64,000 nucleotides of DNA, from NCBI GenBank assembly GCA_947561585.1, contig CANNZV010001060.1:62001-126000 (forward strand), in the 5' to 3' direction. The number at the start of each line of letters is the position of its first letter. Within the stretch, counting starts at the first letter, position 1. Shown in pieces: positions 10,901 to 21,366 of this stretch. Source of the DNA: Caprella mutica (lineage: Eukaryota; Arthropoda; Malacostraca; Amphipoda; Caprellidae). The notes beneath the pieces are model-generated. The model was given only the letters and a program-made list of their open reading frames with translations. It ran no database searches and had not been told where the DNA came from. Both the position numbers and the translations under genes were made by a program.

Positions 10901-13900
10901 CACATTGCTATCTTACCTATACTAGCCACATTGCTATCTTACCCATACTAGCCACATTGCTATCTTACCCATACTAGCCACATTGCTATCTTACCCATAC
11001 TAACCACATTGCTATCTTACCTATACTAGCCACATTGCTATCTTACCCATACTAACCACATTGCTATCTTACCTATACTAACCACATTGCTATCTTACCT
11101 ATACTAACCACATTGCTATCTTACCTATACTAACCACATTGCTATCTTACCTATACTAACCACATTGCTATCTTACCCATACTAACCACATTGCTATCTT
11201 ACCTATACTAACCACATTGCTATCTTACCTATACTAACCACATTGCTATCTTACCCATACTAACCACATTGCTATCTTACCTATACTAACCACATTGCTA
11301 TCTTACCTATACTAACCACATTGCTATCTTACCTATACTAACCACATTGCTATCTTACCTATACTAACCACATTGCTATCTTACCCATACTAACCACATT
11401 GCTATCTTACCCATACTAACCACATTGCTATCTTACCTATACTAACCACATTGCTATCTTACCCATACTAACCACATTGCTATCTTACCCATACTAACCA
11501 CATTGCTATCTTACCTATACTAGCCACATTGCTATCTTACCCATACTAACCACATTGCTATCTTACCTATACTAACCACATTGCTATCTTACCCATACTA
11601 ACCACATTGCTATCTTACCTATACTAACCACATTGCTATCTTACCTATACTAACCACATTGCTATCTTACCTATACTAACCACATTGCTATCTTACCCAT
11701 ACTAACCACATTGCTATCTTACCTATACTAACCACATTGCTATCTTACCTATACTAACCACATTGCTATCTTACCTATACTAACCACATTGCTATCTTAC
11801 CTATACTAACCACATTGCTATCTTACCCATACTAACCACATTGCTATCTTACCCATACTAACCACATTGCTATCTTACCTATACTAACCACATTGCTATC
11901 TTACCCATACTAACCACATTGCTATCTTACCCATACTAACCACATTGCTATCTTACCTATACTAACCACATTGCTATCTTACCCATACTAACCACATTGC
12001 TATCTTACCCATACTAACCACATTGCTATCTTACCTATACTAACCACATTGCTATCTTACCCATACTAACCACATTGCTATCTTACCCATACTAGCCACA
12101 TTGCTATCTTACCCATACTAACCACATTGCTATCTTACCCATACTAACCACATTGCTATCTTACCCACACTAACCACATTGCTATCTTACCCATACTAAC
12201 CACATTGCTATCTTACCTATACTAACCACATTGCTATCTTACCCATACTAACCACATTGCTATCTTACCCATACTAACCACATTGCTATCTTACCCATAC
12301 TAACCACATTGCTATCTTACCCATACTAACCACATTGCTATCTTACCCATACTAACCACATTGCTATCTTACCCATACTAGCCACATTGCTATCTTACCC
12401 ATACTAACCACATTGCTATCTTACCCATACTAACCACATTGCTATCTTACCCATACTAGAACAGTCCTCAGCATTGCTGGTGGTCTGATGGCTGGTAGAT
12501 CTGGTGGTTCGAGTCCTGACAGAACTGCTGCCAGCCTGTCCGTTAATGTCAGCCTGTACCATAAAAGAGGCAACGGCTACAATGTTACCAGCATCTGGAC
12601 AGACCTGAAATGTAGGTACAATGATTATTGTTATGAATTATTGGACACTTTCACATTTTGATCATACGAGTAGAGTTTGCAGTGGAACTCCTCTATAGTG
12701 AATGATTTAGGATGCAGCTACCCTGAATAGTGAACAAATTTTCTTTGGTCTGTGAGGGATTTCCCTCAGTTTTAGAAAACTGAAGACTATTAAATGGCGG
12801 ACTAAAGAAAATATGTTCACAATACAGGCTACATCCTAACTCATCACTATACAAGAGTTCACTAAAGAGGAGTTCTTCTTTATATAATTAACCTTTTAAC
12901 TATTTATTTTAATTGGTAGCTATCTTGAATACGAATTTTAAAAACCTGGAATAGCTACCTAAATATTATGTTCTTTTTTCTTATATGATCGCAAAAGTGA
13001 AACAAACCTAGATATAGTTTCATATATTATAAGTCAAAGAATTACTTTATGGCACTTTTCTCACATCAACTATCTCCACATTGTAGTCACAGCAGCACGA
13101 GTACACCAAGTCAGCTTCCATGCATAGAGAATGGGCAGTGGAGTGGCAGAACTGCTCCACATCGAGACTCAGTTGACGCACTCTCAAACCCGGCATTGAC
13201 AGTTTCTCCGCCTTTGTACTGGATATCATGTGCATCTGCGTGTAACCTGCACCGTGCACTTCTAGTGGTAGGGCACTGTGGTAACCTGTACTGGAACTTA
13301 ACTCGTCATCTGCGAAAAAGAAATATACAAAAAATTGTAATGGAAAAACCATACACCTTTCCATAGATGGATATTGAAATGAGATATCTAGCTAGCTAGC
13401 TACCTATATTATATTTTGAAAACAATATTGTAAAAATAAAATATAGCTACCTATTAGACAATAGGTACATAGTTATTGAAGATGGATTATAATATTGATG
13501 GAATATTTTCAAACTAGTTACTGATTTTTCAAATTTGACCAATACCATCACCGACCAAATTAAAATGTAACCAAAATTTATAGCTAGCTACTAGTGAATA
13601 AAAGGAAATAACTGTGCTTCAGAAAATAGCTACCTTCTTTCCCTAATGTTTGACTAATAAGTACCTTCTATATCAGTGATAATAGACACCAGTTCATCAT
13701 CGACTTCAATGTAGTGCCTATTGATCTGTACCACACAGGTCATATTCTGCGCAACGTCTGCCGATGTTCTTGTGTTGGGTAAGGCGAGCATATCAAGAGA
13801 GCCTAGCAAGTAGAAACCACTTTTCTCGTACCTATCCAGATCGTAATTGAGCCTATCGTAATTATCATAATTGAGTCTGTCATCGTAATTGAGATCTCTA

Positions 13901-16900
13901 GGAGAGAGAAGGGGACTGGAAATGTTCTGATTGATAGGTCGCAGAACATCTCCTGCTGATGAACTGCCCGGGCTTAAAAGTCGTTCATAGACACTTCTAC
14001 GTAAACCATCACTGGCCGGGTGCGGGGAATTGGGGTCAGGGGCGTAATTTCGGGGGGACACGGCAGGACTGGGTACAATTAATACGGATTGGCACCGCTG
14101 AGTGCGGTAGCTGCGATAATTAGCTGGAAGGTTCTCAGAATTCTCATCGGAAAATTCATATTTTTTATCGGCCAGACGTCGTTTTCGGTAGACACTAAGT
14201 TTTTCATGTCTCGAACCTGATATCTCGTCTATAAATTCATATTCGCTTTCAGCAGATGTGTTGGTGGGAGAATGCTGATCTTCAAGAATATCAGGTAATG
14301 GTCTATTATAAGGTCTGTGGTTACGGTTATAAAGTATCCTGAGTTCTGCTGGCAAACTTTCAATAGGGGTGGATCGGGTGACTCTTCTATTGCTAGGAAC
14401 ATTTGTACTTTGCTCTAATTCATCACTGCTATTGAGTTGATAACCCAATTCACTTCTTTGGAAGCCTGAAGGACCTGCTCTTTGAGAAGGTGATAATTGG
14501 TACTTCCTCCGTATTTTTCTATTTTTAGGTGACAGCATATTTCTAGATGTTTCAAAACTGCCGCTCTGAGAGCTTCCACTCTGTCTCAAGATGTCAAATT
14601 TAACAGATGCGGATAAAAAAGCTGCAGAAGAGTCACTCAAACCAGAACTGTCATTGGCACATATCTCAGCTTCACTGTCGGTATCTATCATATTACTATT
14701 CAAACTTTCCACATCATTACGGTTTGGCACCGTGGTTCTACTCGTTGGGACACTGCTGATAAATGTTTCCCATTCTCTATCTTTGTCCTCCACCGTCAAT
14801 CTCCGTCTCCGATCAGTTTCAGACACTTCATTTCCTCTCTCATACTCCGTATCGCTGCTGCTGCTGCTCTCACCGTTGTCCGGCGGCAGATCATTGTCGA
14901 TGCTATTGGAAGGGGTCTGCGCTCTCAAGTTATCACTGATGTTTCTGTTGCGGAGGGAGGCTCGGGTTACAGGCCCGTTGTTAAAATCATTGGAAGGGGC
15001 GGGTCTAGGAAGCCGCACTTCAATTTCTCTATCTTCTTCCATTTCCTCAGGTTCACTTTCTCTATTTGCGGCCATTGCCATACGGTTCTGATAGAGAGCC
15101 GCTAATCCGGATGTTTCAGTCATACCGGTGTTGTTTTCATGGTTCTCAAGAGACACGTTGATCACATGAATGAAGTTGCCGGTGTTGAGCACCACCCAAT
15201 TTCTGTATTTCAGCTGAACTGTGGGCAAGAAGGGCGGGTACGGAGGCACCATTTCATAACTGGTGTGAACCGTGTAACCGTGCTTGAGGCAGCTAAAGCG
15301 GATACAGCTGTTCCATCTTTCAGCAACCTCTGAAAATGGACAAAAAATTACATGGCTAGAGATCAACAATTAGGGTGAGTTATGGATGACGGTCTGTTTC
15401 ACATCTTCAGTCATATAAGAAAAAAAACTATAGCTATAATAATTACTATTTAATGGTCATTTTAATTGGTATACATGATATCTGCAGGTAACATAGAGAC
15501 CAATTAAAATAAAGATTATATAATAATTATCCTATTGTTTTTTCTTCTATAAATGAAGATGTGAAACCGACCACTAATTATTATCTTACCCTTCAATGAA
15601 TATTATGTAGCATTTAAGATACAATTATTTTCTTTGTGCTGAAATTACCAATAGAAAACAAAAGATAATAAGCAAAGCAAGGTAGAATTTGAATTAACTA
15701 CTTCATAAATTTCTTTTAAACTGATCACTGAATATCAAGAAAACCATTCAAATAGCTAGAAAACTATTCAAATAGCTAGCACAATGAAATTATGTTTTTC
15801 TCACCTTCTTCTTCATAAGAAGTTGCTACTTTGAGACAAGCCTTACAACCATCTAAAGATGGCACAGCTGTGATTGTGAGGTAACACCTCCTGCTGTTAG
15901 CACTGCCTTCTACATCCTCCATGATGCTAAAAATAAAACATGTTGAATTGGGTGAAAAGATGAAGATATTTTTCCACCAAATTCATCACACAATGATGAG
16001 GGTGAGAGGATATACTTAAAATTTGTGAATGAAGGGTCTATTGTTTAAGAGATCCTTCTTAACTTGATTAGGTATTCACATAAATTAAATCTAAAATTAT
16101 TCTTCACACTAAAGACCTATTTATGAAGAGTTAGCTAGTACAGTAGAGCCGATATGACGAAATCAAAAGTTAAATACATTATAATATAGCTATCTAATAA
16201 TATTTGAATAGCTAGCCATGTAGCTAACATGTAGATGTTACAAATCCAAGGTAGCTACACCAATGAACTAAGTAGCTAGCTAAAGAACAATCTGCACTAT
16301 TCTATTAATCTGCCAAGAATTGATAGCTACCTTGTTGCGTATACTAGTATCTTAGTGAGGTCGTTAGGCCATTGGCAAATGGTGATGGAGAGGTTCTCGT
16401 GATAGCCTTGAATGTCTTGCTCGCCAAAGAGCAGAACCTCGGCAACTTTCCTGAGAGGCGCATAAGGGACCATCAGCCACCAGTGAAGACGATACCTGAT
16501 AAAAGAAAAGAGATCTTAATAAAAAACTTATTCAATATTGGAATGATGATTATATTTCAATTAACTACAAGATAGCTAAATCAAGCATTATAAATAATAA
16601 CAAACAGAAAGCAGGCATTAGCTATAAAATGTGGGGGCGTCAGATTGCTCGAGAAAGGTGACAAAATCTTTTAACCCTGAATTAATTTGAGTTAAAAAGA
16701 AATTCTTGTGATATATATCTACTAAGCAAATAAAACATTAAACAATAAAATAATCACAATTGTGCTTAGCTAATGTAACATGCACATGTTTAGCCAGTCG
16801 TTTAAGAGAAAAATCTAAAAAAAAATAGTAAAATACATCATTTGAGACATAGCTAACTAGATTGCATGCACTCGGTAGAGCGCATTCCTTTGCCGCCGCT

Positions 16901-19900
16901 TTGACTCGTTCTCTCCCAAAATCTAATTAACTGGTGACTGGATAACGACCAATCGTCCCACCAAGTTTCATGCAATATGGTTCAATACTTTGAGTTATTG
17001 AGTTACAAATGGCCTTGATCTTCGACCCAATCGCTCCCAAAATCTAACAAAATGATTCCTGTATATTGGCCAATCTCAACTTTTTGAGTTATAAATGACC
17101 ATGACCTTGGACTGGGTCGCTCCCAAAATTCTACCAGCAGGTCACTGGACATTGACCAATCGTTTCATCAAATTTTAAATAATTTGGTTGAACACTTTCA
17201 GTTAGCTACTTAAAATTTGAAATAAATAAATGCAGGGTAAAATATAACCTTCCACAAATTTGTGAGGGTAAAAGCTGACTCAACATTGGAATAATGGATA
17301 ACTATATTTTTAGTAACTAAAGGGCTTTCTATATGTTATTATTTATAACATTTCTCTTTCGAGGGCCGTACACACGTAGGGTTTTTTAAGTCTTTCAACC
17401 AGACTTTTTTGCTAAGCTCCTCCTACTTTTTCCATGAGAATATAAGAAAAAATGATAAAATTATTATTTATTTCACTTGGTATCCATGATACCTGCAGGT
17501 ACCAACTACAATAAATAATATCAATTTTTCTTATATTCTTATGGAAAAAGTAGGAGGAGCTTAGCAACAAGACTGGCGGAGACTTACAAAACCCTACGTG
17601 TATACGGCCCTTGAAAGAGAAATGTTATAAATAATAACATATAGAAGCAGGCATTATATGAGTGGAAATGAGAATCTGTCTGATAACACAGAACTTGCCT
17701 TAGATAGTTAGGTAGGTACAAGGTTTGTTTTCTCAATAATTCAAATTCCTATTTAACACTGGAACACAAAAAAGGTTACAATATTAATTACCTGTTGGTG
17801 ACAAACACAGGCAAGGCTGCTCCATCCGAATCAAAAGAATGTGTGTAAGAGAGAAGGAACTGTCCACATTTAGTGAAGCCGAGGAAAATGTGTCTGCAAT
17901 TATAGATCAGTTGAATGTGAAATAGTTACATATATCTATAGAATAAAAATGAATAATGCAATTGAAGCTGTTGCTTGTAATAATACAAATACTTAAGAAA
18001 TTGACACATAAAAAGGTAAACATGAATTTTACTACTAAATTTCATTCAAACTATAGATGCACCGATACTCTCAGTATCGGATAAAGTATCTTATAGTATC
18101 AGTATTTTTATGAGTATCTGGTATCGAATTCCAAAATTAGTTAAAATATTACCAATAGCAAATATTACCGATACCAATCCATGATACCTGCTCGATATTT
18201 TAATTGGCATCCATGATACCAGTTTGACATTTTAATTGGTATTTTATGATACATGCAGGTATCATAAATACCAATTAAACTAAAAGCAAAATAGCTAATA
18301 ATTGTAATATATTTTCTTCCGTGTTGGAGAATGTTGAACTGACCAATAATTAAGAGCTTACCATAGTAATATAAACTAGAATGCGTTTCTATCTAGCAGT
18401 ATAAAATAGAATGTATACATTATTTATTATAATCACTCTCACCCTGCAATCAAAGCCGAGTGTGGGGCTAGTAGAGGGAGGGGGAAAGCAAGACGAGAAG
18501 GGAGCTGATGGAAGAGTGGCAACTGCGGAGAATGACTGTGCTCACTGATACGGCCATTTAACTGAAAATAAATGATAGTACATTAATAAGCAGAGTAGCT
18601 ATAAGTCAATTCAGCTATTTATGAAATGACAAAAGTTGTGGTTTAGCTAATAACTAAGTTTAGTAACAAGTCTATAGTTATCCAGTCTGAAAAGTATGAC
18701 AGGATGCGAGGATCAATCCTAGATCCAAATCCTATTTTGTTTCCATGTTATTAGCTGCACCCAAATCCCAATTTCTGTAAAAAAATCCTAGGTCTGAGCA
18801 GACCTTATTATCAGACAAGATGGTTATAATGATTAAGCTTATCAACTTCAATCAAGTTATCTATCAGTCTGCAAAAACTGGTAAAGTGTCAAGTATAATA
18901 GTTTCCACTCGTCTCTCTCCAAAAATAACCAAACTCTCTCTTATTCTGTTTGTAGCTAAATTAATGTTAATGCAGGAATTAATTCAAAATTGTTCGGAAA
19001 GAATATCCCAAATATCTCCCATATTCTGCAGACTGGACACATTCATCAGTCATGAAGCATAAGCTAGGTAATGAAGTATATCCAAATTCACCATTTTAAT
19101 GGCAAGTTTGAGACAGTTATTTTAAGCCCTTCAATTGCATATGGCGAGAAATATCTAATTTTCTCCTATGCTACAATGTTATTTTGAAGAGAATTTATGA
19201 TAATTTGATCATTTTGGAGATAAATTTGGTGATTTTTAGAGAGAGCTGGAGAGTTTATGAGCCATACCATTTTACTTGGAGCATAAGGAGGTTTTCAAGT
19301 GCAAAATCTTCACTAGGAGGTCAAATTTTTTCTTAAAGGTGTCTTAAACGTGGTGACCTGGCTCCCTTTTCTCACTAAACTGGCGACTTTCCTGCCACAC
19401 GGCACACTTGAAAACATGGTTAGTTCACTTAGTTGCAACAATTAGGTAGCGTCAACAGAGGTAATTTGGCGCAAGGCTATAACCAGGGGGTTAACTGGGA
19501 CTCTTTTCTGATGCCAGTCTGTATTTGGTGCACAAAATCCAACTGACTTTTTCAAAAAGCTGAAAAAAATCCACCATAAATTTCCAGTAATTTGGCTGAT
19601 CCACCAACATTTTTCCCATTTATCCACCGAAAATTGATGGTAACATAGGAATAAATAGCTAAAAATCCACTGACTTTGCCAGAATATTATTTTCAAAGAG
19701 GCCACGTTTTAGAAGCTGGAAAATTGTAAGCCAATTTTTGAGCCAAAATTTCACAAAAAATCTGAGCCAAGCCAATTGGGCTCATTTTTTGAAGATTTCA
19801 AGTCAAAATTAACATGGGAACATAGGAATTAATTCAAAATTTAAAGCCAATTAGACATATCTGAGATTTGACCATTTCTAATCTAAGCCAATTAATTGGC

Positions 19901-21366
19901 TTTAACTGACATACTCTTATACATGGCAAAAAGGAAGAAATTCCACAGACATGTCGGTGGAATTTACCACAAAATACAGACTGGTTCTGAACTTCTGATG
20001 GATTAATAACTCTGTTCAAGTTGGAGTTTAGCAAACCTTTAAATACAGTAATAAATTAATGGGAACTGTATAATCAGCAGCATTTAGCCTCTATAATTCA
20101 TCTGTTAGCCCCAGATTGTATTTGGTGGTACCTAAATTCCAATGATATATTGGGAGCCAGTCTGGAAAACTGCTTAGGCTAACAGATGAACTCTACCAGA
20201 CTGCAGGAAGTGGTTAAGTGTTCTCCAAGAAATCCTCTATTTTTGTCATTTGTTCACAGTAAAATTAATGTAAATATAGGAGGAAATTAAGGATTGTTCG
20301 CACAGAAAATGTTAAAAATGTCCCATATTATGCAGACTGGGAACTCTATATGCTAAATGCTGCGGATTATACAATTTTTAACAATTTACCATTAATTTTT
20401 GAAGTCTGTAAAACTCCAACAGAGTAATTAATTCATCAGAAAGCACCTATTTTAGTATTTTTTCAGACTGGATCGGGAGACCAGTCTGCAGAATATGTGA
20501 GATATTTGGGATATTCTCTCCGAACAATTTTGAATTAATTCCTATATTTACATTAATTTTGCTACGAACACTTCTGAATTAATCCCTATATTTACATTGA
20601 TTTTGCTACGAACAGAATAAGAGATCTCTACGAACACTTTACCAGTTTCTGCAGACTGGTCGGGAGATAGGTATTCAATTTCTCTAATAAAAAAATTCCT
20701 GTAATGTTGGAGGATATTTTGCTATTAATTCCTATATTACCATTAATCTAAGAACTTAGAAGGAGAAACTGGAAAAATATTGGAGGACTAGACAAATTGA
20801 TGAAAAATGTTGGCAGCTATTTCTACGATTCTTGAAAAAGTCAGAGGAGTAACGGAGTTCAGTGCACCAAATACAAACTGGTGTTTCACTGTTAGCCTAA
20901 GGTATTTTCCAGAGAGGATGGAATTTACCATGAAATACAGACTGGGCTAGATAGAGAGCACTGAGTCAGAGCTTAAATTTGCTGAACATTATTATTATAG
21001 GTATTAGTACCTATTCTGCCCTAAAATAAGAAGTTTATATGATTTCTACTTCCCACTGAAAAGCATAGTTCGCGGCTGAGTGCGCTGAATAATTGAATTT
21101 AATTACCCCGGTTGACGCTAATGTCCGATGGCAGGGACGCTATGGCCTATGAACAATACAAACCAGAGGAAGAAAATAGAAAATGGTTAAAATCAAATAA
21201 TAGGTAGCCAAGATAGACAGAATAAAATTTTACTCAATAGTAAAATAGATAGGTATTAGTAGCTAACTTGCTAAGTAAAAATTCTTACCTGACGAAATCG
21301 TAGCTTCTGAAGAAAATTATATTTCTTACCAACATCATTAGGATTCTTCCTATCATTGTCACACAT
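4854..21366 (-). CDS. DCAF15: DCAF15, CUL4-DDB1 ubiquitin-ligase substrate receptor (complete, 11 exons)
   Basis: Coding exons in transcript order: 21366-21289, 18561-18443, 17893-17792, 16495-16331, 15926-15805, 15329-13665, 13309-13065, 12604-12451, 7957-7849, 7314-7160, 4936-4854. I derived every boundary from an AG acceptor and GT donor, and all phases agree, giving 2997 nt including TGA (998 residues). Family knowledge: DCAF15 couples substrates to DDB1-DDA1-CUL4. Recognisable blocks include GHIFLGFTKCGQF (exon 3), HWW and ICQWPND (exon 4), CLKHGYTVHTSYE (exon 6), RQLSLDVEQF (exon 7), VCPDAGN (exon 8) and VKVLTNDAICRGTSL (exons 10-11). All are collinear with human DCAF15 as I remember it. 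The protein is longer than human because of a Ser/Arg/Glu-rich low-complexity insert in exon 6. The gene is head to head with SRPK. Confidence 0.93.
5038..7078. repeat. 20-bp minisatellite in the last DCAF15 intron
   Basis: About 102 copies of acctcctttagtgtacctac, with very few indels: the phase holds across 34 consecutive 60-base rows. Copies from 5041 to about 5450 mostly read gtgtacttac, later copies gtgtacctac, so two subfamilies are spatially separated. A point variant acctacttta alternates through the second part. In DCAF15 sense the unit reads GTAGGTACACTAAAGGAGGT. A lone relative, CTTAGGTACACTA, lies near the exon-10 donor. Confidence 0.97.
7160..7314 (-). CDS. DCAF15: DCAF15 coding exon 10
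   Basis: Acceptor TTTTTTCAG|ATTAAC, donor GCAGAG|GTAACA. It encodes LTRHEVCSTDCEERNWWKTG, then LAQQLRTLVSRPSSYYGSVK and VLTNDAICR. The end matches human [21 protein letters not shown]. An open frame continues upstream of the acceptor, but the phase and the conserved junction favour this start. Confidence 0.9.
7564..7833. mobile_element. Family B palindromic element in DCAF15 intron 9
   Basis: Termini AAAGGGCCGTACACACATGC and ACGTGTGTACGGCTCTTTA with a full core GGTATCCATGATACCTGCAG. It lies between exons 9 and 10 and ends 16 bp from the exon-9 donor. Confidence 0.8.
7849..7957 (-). CDS. DCAF15: DCAF15 coding exon 9
   Basis: Acceptor ATCTTACAG|GTAGGAC, donor TTCTT|GTGAGT. It encodes RTRKLYKTTATFVFSIHTKE and YYVIDRQPLKEEDPF. 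Human has [21 protein letters not shown] here. It is needed to link the phase-1 end of exon 8 to the phase-2 start of exon 10, and it does so exactly. Confidence 0.87.
8124..8270. mobile_element. Family A palindromic element in DCAF15 intron 8
   Basis: Arms AGGGTAAGTTCTTAATTATC and CCGATAATTAAGAACTTACT, with inner arms CACATTTTCGGACACGTAAG and complement. Confidence 0.75.
8425..8545 (-). repeat. Dispersed repeat related to 16880-17200
   Basis: Contains GGTGGGACAATTGGTCAT and ACCAGTTAATTAGA, the complement of ACCAATCGTCCCACC and CTAATTAACTGGT at 16920-16965, plus GGGTCAAAGGTCAAGGTCAT. A short dispersed repeat in opposite orientation in two DCAF15 introns. Confidence 0.55.
8631..12459. repeat. 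26-bp minisatellite made of a DCAF15 5' splice site
   Basis: About 147 copies of a 26-bp unit; the plus strand reads ACATTGCTATCTTACCCATA within each. In DCAF15 sense each unit reads TAGTATGG|GTAAGATAGC, the exon-8/intron-8 junction itself. The array starts inside the last nine bases of exon 8 (12451-12459) and runs into intron 8 for 3.8 kb. Two variants (ACCCATAC and ACCTATAC on the plus strand) give the sense donors ATGG|GTAAGA and ATAG|GTAAGA; both keep GTAAGA. Units with CTAGCC versus CTAACC intermix. Indels are almost absent. Confidence 0.97.
12451..12604 (-). CDS. DCAF15: DCAF15 coding exon 8, ending at the edge of the 26-mer array
   Basis: Acceptor ATTTCAG|GTCTGTC, donor TAGTATGG|GTAAGAT. 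The start, VCPDAGNIVAVASFMVQADI, continues exon 7 exactly as human [20 protein letters not shown] does. The last 30 or so residues are Ser/Thr-rich and not conserved. The final nine bases of the exon (12451-12459) are identical to the end of the tandem unit that begins at its donor, so the exon end is itself the outermost array unit. Confidence 0.9.
12630..13010. mobile_element. Family A element interrupted by a second palindromic element
   Basis: Outer arms TTATGAATTATTGGACACTT (left) and TATGATCGCAAAAGTGAAAC (right) are decayed. Inside, 12668-12885 is another inverted repeat (GGAACTCCTCTATAGTGAAT against CACTATACAAGAGTTCACTA). It lies in intron 7 of DCAF15. Confidence 0.55.
13065..13309 (-). 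CDS. DCAF15: DCAF15 coding exon 7
   Basis: Acceptor TTTCGCAG|ATGACG, donor GTTGAT|GTGAGA. It encodes DELSSSTGYHSALPLEVHGA and LRVRQLSLDVEQFCHSTAHS, ending DYNVEIVD. Human has LPFVVTDLRG, YLTVEQLTLDFEYVINEV and DYDIVILEV in the same order. It exits in phase 0. Confidence 0.92.
13665..15329 (-). CDS. DCAF15: DCAF15 coding exon 6 (large, low-complexity insert)
   Basis: Acceptor TTTTCAG|AGGTTGC, donor GAAG|GTACTT; 1665 nt, about 555 residues. The first 60 or so residues carry the conserved CLKHGYTVHTSYEMVPPYPP and QLKYRNWVVLNTGNFIHV. The rest is a disordered Ser/Arg/Asp/Glu-rich stretch (for example SSSSDTEYERG) far longer than the linker in human DCAF15. Near the end, SGFYLLGSLDML and IEVDDELVSIITDIE rejoin the conserved fold, comparable to human KLYYVLE and EPEDELEDD. 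The open antisense frame at 14591-15091 is a shadow of this exon. Confidence 0.93.
15372..15592. mobile_element. Family A palindromic element in DCAF15 intron 5
   Basis: Arms AGGGTGAGTTATGGATGACG and CACTAATTATTATCTTACCC around a diverged core (GGTATACATGATATCTGCAG). It lies about 40 bp upstream of the exon-6 acceptor. Confidence 0.7.
15805..15926 (-). CDS. DCAF15: DCAF15 coding exon 5
   Basis: Acceptor ATTTTTAG|CATCATG, donor GAAG|GTGAGA. It encodes SIMEDVEGSANSRRCYLTIT followed by AVPSLDGCKACLKVATSYEEE. The ITAVP...CKAC pattern matches human STVAVPPPGRCAAC, including the paired cysteines. Confidence 0.9.
16331..16495 (-). CDS. DCAF15: DCAF15 coding exon 4
   Basis: Acceptor TTATCAG|GTATCG, donor ACAAG|GTAGCT. 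It encodes YRLHWWLMVPYAPLRKVAEV, then LLFGEQDIQGYHENLSITIC and QWPNDLTKILVYATR. Human has [28 protein letters not shown] and KVIVFGFNTR at the same places. Confidence 0.93.
16880..17210 (+). repeat. Internally repetitive dispersed repeat
   Basis: Three degenerate copies of a roughly 110-bp unit containing TCTCCCAAAATCTA, GGACATTGACCAATCGTTTC and TTGAGTTATTGAGTTACAAA. No coding capacity. A related copy lies inverted at 8425. The GACCTTGGAC / GACCCAATCG wording is typical of dispersed repeats in marine invertebrate genomes (general recollection). Confidence 0.55.
17361..17612. mobile_element. Family B palindromic element inside a further inverted flank
   Basis: Termini GAGGGCCGTACACACGTAGG and CTACGTGTATACGGCCCTTG. 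The flanks are also inverted (TATAACATTTCTCTTTC before, GAAAGAGAAATGTTATAAAT after), extending the palindrome to about 17327-17645. The element either inserted in the centre of an older palindrome or has longer arms here. Confidence 0.75.
17792..17893 (-). CDS. DCAF15: DCAF15 coding exon 3
   Basis: Acceptor ATTGCAG|ACACATT, donor AACAG|GTAATTA. It encodes HIFLGFTKCGQFLLSYTHSF, nearly identical in pattern to human [20 protein letters not shown], the first blade of the WD40-like DCAF15 N-domain. Confidence 0.93.
18160..18366. mobile_element. Partial family A element with repeated core
   Basis: The right arm GACCAATAATTAAGAGCTTA is present. The left arm is missing and replaced by two or three copies of the GGCATCCATGATACC core. 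Confidence 0.5.
18443..18561 (-). CDS. DCAF15: DCAF15 coding exon 2
   Basis: Acceptor TATTTTCAG|TTAAATG, donor GCAGG|GTGAGAG. It encodes LNGRISEHSHSPQLPLF, then QLPSRLAFPLP and ALIAG. The pattern follows human ISGQLSPRLFRKLPPRV and the YAGHIF junction. It ends in phase 2. Confidence 0.88.
18820..21240. repeat. Mosaic of dispersed repeats in DCAF15 intron 1
   Basis: No exon is recognised between 18562 and 21288. The stretch is a patchwork of modules that recur, mostly inverted, at 22.0-24.8 kb: the AGGAATTAATTCAAAATTG module with CATATTCTGCAGACTGG, the AGGATTGTTCGCACAGAAAA module, and the ATGAAAAATGTTGGCAGCTA module. 18880-19045 is also inverted at 20490-20650. Confidence 0.65.
19078..19290 (+). 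repeat. Dispersed ~200-bp repeat, copy 1
   Basis: Contains CACCATTTTAATGGCAAGTT, TTCTCCTATGCTACAATGTT and TGATAATTTGATCATTTTGG. Two more direct copies lie at 22623-22845 and 26410-26635. Confidence 0.7.
21289..21366 (-). CDS. DCAF15: DCAF15 coding exon 1 (start codon)
   Basis: This exon encodes 26 residues beginning MCDNDRKNPND and ending NFLQKLRFRQ, followed by the donor CAG|GTAAGA. It ends in phase 0 and matches the phase-0 acceptor of exon 2. The basic Leu-rich helix resembles the EHVLKQLERV stretch just before the conserved body of human DCAF15, which supports this ATG. Most of its upstream sequence is the presumed promoter shared with SRPK. Confidence 0.85.

Noticed and set aside
8631..12459. 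CRISPR array
   Set aside because: Units are contiguous with no unique spacers, and the genome is eukaryotic.
12500..12525. tRNA B box (GGTTCGAGTCC)
   Set aside because: Lies on the antisense strand of DCAF15 exon 8, which is firmly coding; no tRNA fold around it.
14591..15091. 166-residue plus-strand frame, and 13049-13366 plus-strand frame
   Set aside because: Both are antisense shadows of DCAF15 exons 6 and 7, whose minus-strand reading matches the DCAF15 family.
16862..16905. tRNA-like string CACTCGGTAGAGCGC
   Set aside because: No T-loop or stem partner; it precedes the dispersed repeat at 16880 and may be part of it.
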